Source: Cristatella mucedo
Lineage: Eukaryota; Bryozoa; Phylactolaemata; Cristatellidae
Direction: 5' to 3'
DNA: 64,000 nt
Assembly: GCA_009760855.2 (NCBI GenBank)
Contig: WPIO01000158.1
Span: forward strand, 684,501 to 748,500
Positions 58,034 to 64,000 of this stretch are shown piece after piece. Under the pieces are notes generated by a model. The model was not told the origin of the DNA and did no database searches. It saw only the letters and a list, made by a program, of their open reading frames with translations. Position numbers and translations under genes: made by a program. Numbering within the stretch: the first letter of the stretch is position 1; every line of letters begins with the position of its first letter.

Positions 58034-58704
58034 GTATTTTAGATGGAAGCCCGTGTTTCGGCTTTGCCTGTCTGTGAGTGTCCTTCAGTGCTTCTGTCAT
58101 CAGTATTCTGCCGTCATCGTCCACATCTTCCTAGAGCTGCTTTACCAGATTGCCCAAATTGTGCTTGTGGCGTAGCCTGTGCTTGCCGGTTCAACGATGG
58201 TTGAGTTGCCTAACTTCAGCAAATTCGCTTTCCAAGCTGAGCTGATACTCGTGTTGCATTGAAAGTGGTACAGTAGATGGATGCAAGAGCATCCGTCACT
58301 TTCTGGTGGCAGTGGCTGCATGCCCTCGAGTTCACGAGCTAAATTTATAACGAGGTCAGCGGTGCCGATATGGAGAGCAAGCTGCAGGCGCTGGTTGCTA
58401 TGGCACGACAGAGTGAGTCGGACCGTCAGTGCGCCCTACGAGTGAGTCAGTGTGTGACGGCTTCCCCTTCACGTGCTAGGGCTAGCATGCATGCTTCCCT
58501 TGCGACAATGCTGCAAAAGCTGTTCTTCCGTGTCGGAGATGACCTCATCTGCAAGGGAAGTTGTGAATTCTCGGGGGGGGGGGGATATGTCGGGAGAAGA
58601 TGCAGATCGCTTCACTGCTTTCACTTGAGCTTGAATAATATGTGCTGATCCAATGATTGATAGTGCCGTCCCCTCCTCTTCCTTAGCAAGGAAAATGTGC
58701 TTGC

Positions 58705-58835
58705 ACTTCGTGACCCAGGTCGTGGGTTCAGTTTCTTCAGCAGTCAATCCCTGATTACCCTGCTGCAGGCTGGGTCAAAGCTGCAAAGGCTCTTCTGCCA
58801 CCATACCGATTCGGCTGTTGGATCTGCTACTCTTT
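58705..58835 (+). mobile_element. SINE-A in GLMP intron 3
   Basis: CCCAGGTCGTGGGTTCAGTT, CAGTCAATCCCTGATTACCC, CTGCAAAGGCTCTTCTGCC and a TTCGGCTGTTGGATCTGC tail follow the SINE-A order. The head is eroded. Confidence 0.65.
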
Positions 58836-59114
58836 ACTTTACATTGCTGTGAAGGCAAACAATTGGATGATGCCGAGCTTGGTGATACTACAAGCTTGAG
58901 TACAGTGACTGCTATTATGCAGCTGCTGGAGCAACTCTTATTTTTTCACGATTTCCGACTGTCATATCCTCCCCTTAACTCATCGATCCTCACCCTCGTT
59001 TTATCCTATCAGGTCAATAAATAAATAAAAATAAACTTGCACTAACCCTATCTGCTCTAGCCCTTGCCTTCACCACATTCATAAATTATTTGTACTTTTC
59101 AAAACAATTCATCT

Positions 59115-59285
59115 TTAATAATAATAATTATAATAATACATTTCATATAGTGCCCTCAGAGCACTCAATCTCTTTCTAGGCATTTTACATTTGCTATAAA
59201 GGAAGCATGATCGAATGGTTAGCGATAGCATGCTCAATTAACAACAGGCATAACATGGTTAGAGGTGACATGCACAGGGTCAGCG
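59115..59285 (-). mobile_element. LINE family 1 3' tail in GLMP intron 3
   Basis: AAT tail, GTGCCCTCAGAG...TTTCTAGGCATTTTAC, then GACATGCACAGGGTCAGC. Truncated at about 59285. Confidence 0.78.
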
Positions 59286-60857
59286 GTCATCACTTTGCAT
59301 GTTTTCTGTGGGATCTTGCCTAGTTTTGGCACTGTTTTGGTATCGCTTTGGTTTTATGCTCACTTTGTAAACTGATGCTGCATTCTGCAACTCACCGCGA
59401 TCGCTGCCCACGCATCAGTCATGGAATAGCAGGCGTCCCTCAAACGTAAGGGTACGTCGGTCTGCTGGTCAGTTGAATCCCGGCATCGTCTTTGCTGTTT
59501 GATTGATTCCTTCTGCAGACTCTTATCCAGCCAGCTCCTATTGACTTTCTAAAGCTGTGTTCTCGTGATCAGCCTCATAATAGACCCGACTTTTGACATA
59601 AACATCATCATATCGATTTAGCATGCATGACTGTATTCTTAACCCGTTTTACTCCATCTACAAAAGCGTCGCGAGAATGTTCTTTCAATGGAAGGGTACA
59701 GGATAACGAGGAGTAGGCAAGTGCAAGTGGTACCGTGCCTGCCATACTCCGAGTGAAATGGATTGCAGATGAGCAAGTCTTTTTGGACGATAAGTGACGT
59801 TGAAGCAGTGAAAGTAGGTAAAAACAAAGAGCTGATATAACGTCCGCATCCATCTCGTTTAGTATATAGTATGGTGACAGTTCTGTTTTTTTTAAGAGGA
59901 GGGCATGTCCAGGAAAGCAAGACTTGTCGTTATTGGTCGTTTAGTTCACACTTCTGCCACACAGTATCATACAGTAGAAAGATGCTCGGCTTGATCCTTC
60001 ACCCGTGCGATCTAGCAACACCCATCGAAATGGCGACCGAGTGTGTTTAGTCGGGAGAGTGTAGCAGAAAATATTTTGACAAGCCATTGCCAAAACGTGC
60101 CAGCCACACTGGATCTAATATGATCCTGTAGAGGCATGGATTCGGGCAAGCCGCAGCAGTTCACCTGTCGCACCGGCCTGCTCGAAATGCATCTCCTCTG
60201 GCATCGGCAGCACTAAAGCTTCACCCGTGCATCTGTCGTGGAGAAACCTCGAGACATCTTCTTGTCTGGTTTTTATTTCTGGCAAGGTGTTACATTTCTG
60301 CATCTGATGCGTACGCCTAGGCTGGTCCATCTTAAAGAATCTTACTTCAGAAGTTCTTTAATGTAGTGCTCGACGGCATAAGGAGCATGCCCTCTGTTGC
60401 TAGTTGAAGCTGGTTGCATTCGTTTGCTCCACTTTCTGCACTCTCTTCTCCCCACCGTCATTGCACGTGCCGGCCTTCTGTTTTCGATGAGCATTCACTG
60501 ACGATTGGCCAACCAACCACGCTGTTCGCCTGCCTTGGCTAAACTGAAAGTGTCAGTTCAGAGCGCCAAGTATTTGCTGTTGTTCCCTCTTGAAAGTAAG
60601 CAGTGCTATTATTGTCATCGCTCTCTTGGTTTGGGTCTGCTATAGTAAAATCGTAGCACTTCCGAGGGCGCTGGTGACAACCGACAATCAACATGCTGTA
60701 CGACAACTCCTCAGCTCTGCAGCAGAGTATAGCTGCCACTTTATATTTTTTAAGGGCCAGACGTTCAACCTGAAAGTGTCATCTGTCCACAAGTTGTTAC
60801 CGTGTTGCCGGCGGCTGTGGTCGGTACAAACGCCTGTGCTGGCATTCTTTTTCTCAG

Positions 60858-61091
60858 GTGCGAACTTACGGCTCAGACGGACGAAGTGATTACAGCCCTC
60901 ATCTCGAATACACTGCAAACTCCACCGAAATAAATGTTGAGTTGTGGAACATTTCGGTCAGCACTGCCAATTCACGGTTTGCCCTTGAGATGGCAATTTA
61001 TGACACAGGTGACAGCAACACCTGGCAGGATGCCACCAGCGTAACTACGCAGCAATCGTTAGATGACGAGTACTCTCCCGGTGTTTTTCAG
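60858..61091 (+). CDS. GLMP: GLMP exon 4
   Basis: Acceptor TTTCTCAG| and donor TTTCAG|GTGAGC bound 78 codons in phase 0. It starts VRTYGSDGRSDYSPHLEYTA, includes NVELWNISVSTANSRFALEM, and ends QQSLDDEYSPGVFQ. The last block is the best-conserved family signature: vertebrate GLMP has a near-identical SIDDEYAP.VFQ stretch. Sequons: NST and NIS. Confidence 0.9.
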
Positions 61092-61579
61092 GTGAGCTAT
61101 GCGATATTTTGGCTTCATACGTCTTCTCTGCCTAATATTTGTATGACCATTGCATATATTTTTTGAAATTTACTGTTTATAACAAATAACAGATGGATTG
61201 TGTACGTATGGAGGCCATGCACGTGATGTCACACGGAATGCTAATCGTAGCCCGAAAACGGTTGGAATGCTTTAAAAACCGCAACAATTTGATCTTGGTC
61301 GTGAGGTCAAGAGACGTTGCATGCTACTTTCTTATTTGGTTTTGCTTGTGTGCATCAGTTCTTTATTTACTTTTCAATTTTTGCTGCTCTGTATTATTTT
61401 TGTCAGAGAAAAGTACATCCATAAAGTCGGCTGGCATACATTCTGAATCCAGAGTTAACTTTAAATTATAAAGTATGTGGTCTAGGTCTATTTTGTAAGT
61501 TCCCTCTTTCATAATGTATGCTTTCCCTCTTCTGTTACCGGTGTAATCGTTAGCACCATTTAGGCTATCATTTATAAAA

Positions 61580-61650
61580 TAGTAATAATGATACATTTGA
61601 CAAAGTGCCCTCGGAGAATTCAATCTCTTTCTAGGCGCTTTACAAATGCT
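61580..61650 (-). mobile_element. LINE family 1 terminal hairpin
   Basis: GTGCCCTCGGAGAATTCAATC and TTTCTAGGCGCTTTACAAATG with only a remnant AAT tail. Confidence 0.7.
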
Positions 61651-61709
61651 ATTACAATTTGTATACAGTTCTGCAGTTGTACTTGCGCTGTAATCCCCAA
61701 CCCTGCCAT

Positions 61710-62310
61710 CCAGCCTCTCAGATTCACTCAACTCCCTTGCAGCTTACAGAACGAACTTTCACTAGATGACCACAACACAGACCCCGTCAAGTCTTGACTA
61801 CTTTCAGCTACACGCTTCTCTGTCATTAGGTCACAACTGGCCAATTACATTGCTTCTCTCGCCAACTTGCACTGGCTCCCCATCAAGCAGTGCATCGACT
61901 TTGAGGTTCTCACAGATTTACTTGCTCAGGATTAGCTATCTATAATGCTTTCTCCCCTTGCGTCTTCTCATACATCTGCTTATGTGACTCTGGTCGTGTA
62001 GCTGAACCTCTAATAAGCATCAAATCGTGTCGGCGACAGTGCGTGCCTATAGTTCCCATGCACCTAAAGCATGGAACCTGCTACCGATTTACATCACGAA
62101 ATGCCCTGACTTGACTACATTTGTAAGCTAAGCTTAAACATTGGCTGTTCTTCGTAACATTTGCTTCGTGCAAGTGAAGTGCCCTATGTATATTATTGTC
62201 ACTAGTGAGCTTATATGCTCCATTTCCAAGCTACATGAAGTGCTTAGAAAGAGATTGCTTTCTCTCTCGTTGTTACAAAGAAGTATGTATTATTATCATT
62301 ATTGCTTGGT
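61710..62310 (+). mobile_element. LINE family 1 3' third, diverged
   Basis: ACTTTCACTAGATGACCAC, ACTTGCACTGGCTCCCCATC and AAAGCATGGAACCTGCTACC mark thumb and C-terminal parts. An eroded terminal segment (GTGCTTAGAAAGAGATTGC) and ATT tail end near 62305. Confidence 0.75.
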
Positions 62311-62639
62311 GTGAAAAGCGTATCAGTGTTGACTTTACCCCTGCAGTGGGATATAGTAAAATTTTGCATTTCGAGCTTTGTTGTGAACAGTCAAAGCTGA
62401 ATTATTATAAAAGCTTGGGCTGGCTGGCCTGACTGGCGACTGCCCTATGCAGATACGAAATCCTTTACCAGTGTAACTCAGAGTTGGTCTAAACTTGTCT
62501 TTCACTAGAGAGAAGCATCGTTTCTGTCTTGCCAGCTCACGGCGTTAGCTAGATTGTTAGATTTTACCTATAAATATAGAAGCAGACCTATGGTCACTCA
62601 ACAGGTTATGTGACCCGGGATATCATCCTGGTGGCTTTC

Positions 62640-62750
62640 TTTACAGCATATGTAGCATACTGTATATCATGCGTTTAGAAAGAGATTCAGTTCTCTTCGG
62701 GTGCTGTGCAAATGTCTTATTTTTGCTACTATTTTTATTATTATTAAAAT
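62640..62750 (+). mobile_element. LINE family 1 tail scrap
   Basis: TGCGTTTAGAAAGAGATTCAG, TTCGGGTGCTGTGCAAATG and an ATT tail. Confidence 0.65.
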
Positions 62751-62840
62751 CAAATTTGTGCTAATGGAGGCTTTACACGATCTAGAAGTGACAGAGAAAT
62801 GAGCTGCAATTGACCAGAGGCAAATAGCAAATGTTGAACC

Positions 62841-63000
62841 ATGCTCGCACACTAGGTAAGACGGTTGCCTTTTACGACCTCGGTTCCGAGGTCGTGGGTT
62901 CGATTCTTGCGGTGGGTGATTCTGTATCGCCGCTGCAAGCGGTGGTGATAGCCGTAAGGGCTCTTCTGCCCCTATACAAAAGAGGCTGTTAAATCAGCTA
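62841..63000 (+). mobile_element. SINE-A, near full length, in GLMP intron 4
   Basis: CTAGGTAAGACGGTTGCC, GACCTCGGTTCCGAGGTC, GTGGGTTCGATTCTTGCGG, GCCGCTGCAAGCGGTGGTGA and GAGGCTGTTAAATCAGCTA. It ends about 155 bases before exon 5. Confidence 0.87.
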
Positions 63001-63155
63001 ATATTTTTTTGTAACATTGATCTTACGAGACGCCCATGCTTGAAGCTGAAGTGGTCGGTGGAGCTGTATTTGCTGGTGCAGGAGATGCCGAGTATCAGTG
63101 GTTTCAGTCGGCCGGTGTTGCTCGATGTTTGCCAGATTTCTAAAATATCTTGCAG

Positions 63156-63454
63156 CTCATCAGCTGGCAGACGAACCAGACACAAGATCCATTGCCTGGT
63201 GGTGGGTATGCTCAGTGGAAACCCGTGTGCTATGTAAAACCGACAATGACTCGTGGCGACCTCACTCGTGCTACCTTGTCTCCGCTGATGACTGCCAACT
63301 CGAACAACACATGGTGGACTGTCGTGGCCGACATCGGCCTTGTGGATTACTTTTTTGGAACCTATGCTGCTGCAAACCTTTCCATTAATGCTACCAACAT
63401 CACTCTGGGCTATAGTGGAGATGGCTTCTATACCAGTACTAACTACACAATATG
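63156..63454 (+). CDS. GLMP: GLMP exon 5: lumenal domain, juxtamembrane part
   Basis: Acceptor ATCTTGCAG| and donor TATG|GTACGT bound 99 codons plus 2 bases (phase 2). It starts LISWQTNQTQDPLPGGGYAQ, then WKPVCYVKPTMTRGDLTRAT, NNTWWTVVADIGLVDYFFGT and YAAANLSINATNIT, ending TNYTIW with the Trp codon split by the intron. This matches the GLMP segment that runs from the post-VFQ region (FAQW.PVAY) to the W just before the membrane anchor. Six sequons are here (NQT, NNT, NLS, NAT, NIT, NYT), 13 in all. The transmembrane helix, the short cytosolic tail with its sorting motif and the stop codon are not in the exons seen. Confidence 0.88.
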
Positions 63455-63970
63455 GTACGTCAATACTTGACTACTTTTGCAGCATCAGTATCATTTAATT
63501 AGTCTTTTTTCATTCTTTGGTAAAGATTAGGGGATTCTATGCATCTAAAACTCGGCTGATGTGCTATCTGCAAACATTTTTCAAGGATTAGCATTGCATA
63601 TGTTTCCTTTGTTAACGTTAGCAACCTCGGATGTGCTTCCTTTTTAGCAAATGTCAGTTGCCTAGAGAGAGATTATCATTATCTTTGAGTGTTATACTGA
63701 TTTATGGTATTATTATCCTTGCTGTCTTGTTTGTGCATGGTCTTATGACCCTCAGTCACTTAGCAGCTCAAAGGGTGTCTTTCGTGTCATGCTCATATTG
63801 TTCATATCTCTTTGCTGTGTTAATGTAGATGATCAATGATGCTAGGAGCATATGCAAGTCCTAGAAGGTATGCATTCCAAAGTATGTATATATTATATAC
63901 TGATTTCTGGATGCGTGTCTCCACCAGATTGGCATTCCATTGGATGGGAATCTTGTTCTCTGGGCTACAG
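63455..63970 (+). other. GLMP: GLMP intron 5 (incomplete call)
   Basis: Begins GTACGT. Contains a LINE family 1 tail scrap at 63620-63720. Its end is uncertain; CTACAG at 63965-63970 is one candidate acceptor. Confidence 0.5.
63620..63720 (+). mobile_element. LINE family 1 tail scrap
   Basis: TTTAGCAAATGTCAGTTGCC, TAGAGAGAGATTATC and an ATT-type tail, inside GLMP intron 5. Confidence 0.65.
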
Positions 63971-64000
63971 GTTGATGCAGAACGACGATCTGGTTTTGTT
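63971..64000 (+). CDS. GLMP: candidate start of GLMP exon 6 (weak)
   Basis: After CTACAG, the first G completes the split Trp codon (TG|G), then LMQNDDLVL stays open to the window edge. Phase fits, but the family's usual Gly/Pro-rich residues before the membrane helix are not seen, so the true exon may lie beyond the window. Confidence 0.2.

Larger units (their letters stand above)
58034..60857 (+). other. GLMP: GLMP intron 3 (2.82 kb)
   Basis: GTATTT...TTCTCAG. It contains a SINE-A (58705-58835), a minus-strand LINE tail (59115-59285) and a G run at 58574-58585. No other exon-like frame was recognised. Confidence 0.82.
61092..63155 (+). other. GLMP: GLMP intron 4 (2.06 kb)
   Basis: GTGAGC...CTTGCAG. 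It contains LINE family 1 pieces (61580-61650 minus, 61710-62310 plus, 62640-62750 plus) and a SINE-A at 62841-63000. Confidence 0.85.

Overview
The window is metazoan nuclear DNA, probably from an invertebrate. It has a spliced gene with GT-AG introns, very long dinucleotide microsatellites, and a dense layer of decayed LINEs, tRNA-derived SINEs, hAT relics and LTR pieces. There are no operons, ribosomal RNA genes, CRISPR arrays or bacterial-style genes. Species cannot be named from this sequence.

The one host gene I can support is at the right end on the + strand. It has five coding exons (54580-54672, 56846-57148, 57860-58033, 60858-61091, 63156-63454) that join in frame and read as GLMP, the glycosylated lysosomal membrane protein. 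The start codon, signal peptide and 13 N-glycosylation sequons are visible. The exon(s) for the C-terminal membrane anchor lie at or beyond the right edge. Two GTCACATG boxes sit just upstream of the ATG and look like MiT/TFE (CLEAR/M-box type) sites, as expected for a lysosomal gene.

The left 54 kb is intergenic and dominated by repeats. Family 1 is an L2-like LINE whose 3' end carries a hairpin (GCGCC...GGGCGC) and an ATT-repeat tail. Family 2 is another LINE, ending in a GGCTTTGTGGAGTT-type tail. SINE-A has a tRNA-like head. SINE-B is a tRNA-like head joined to the LINE family 1 tail, so it probably borrows that LINE's machinery. Two hAT transposase relics (2.5-3.2 kb and 36.9-39.0 kb), an LTR element with no recognisable gag/pol (51.9-53.7 kb) and a solo LTR complete the set. 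Several are nested, which gives relative ages.

The most unusual object is a 1.57-kb element at 23321-24891. It has imperfect inverted ends and an 8-bp target duplication. Inside are two tandem units, each a degenerate TTTAGGG-like array, a conserved GC-rich core with CCG repeats, and a TA run. Other items worth checking are a 29-bp minisatellite open in all three forward frames, an imperfect 43-bp hairpin at 46.6 kb, a SINE-B inverted pair with arms of about 100 bp, and two regions sharing the same chimeric LINE junction. I found no convincing new multi-gene system.
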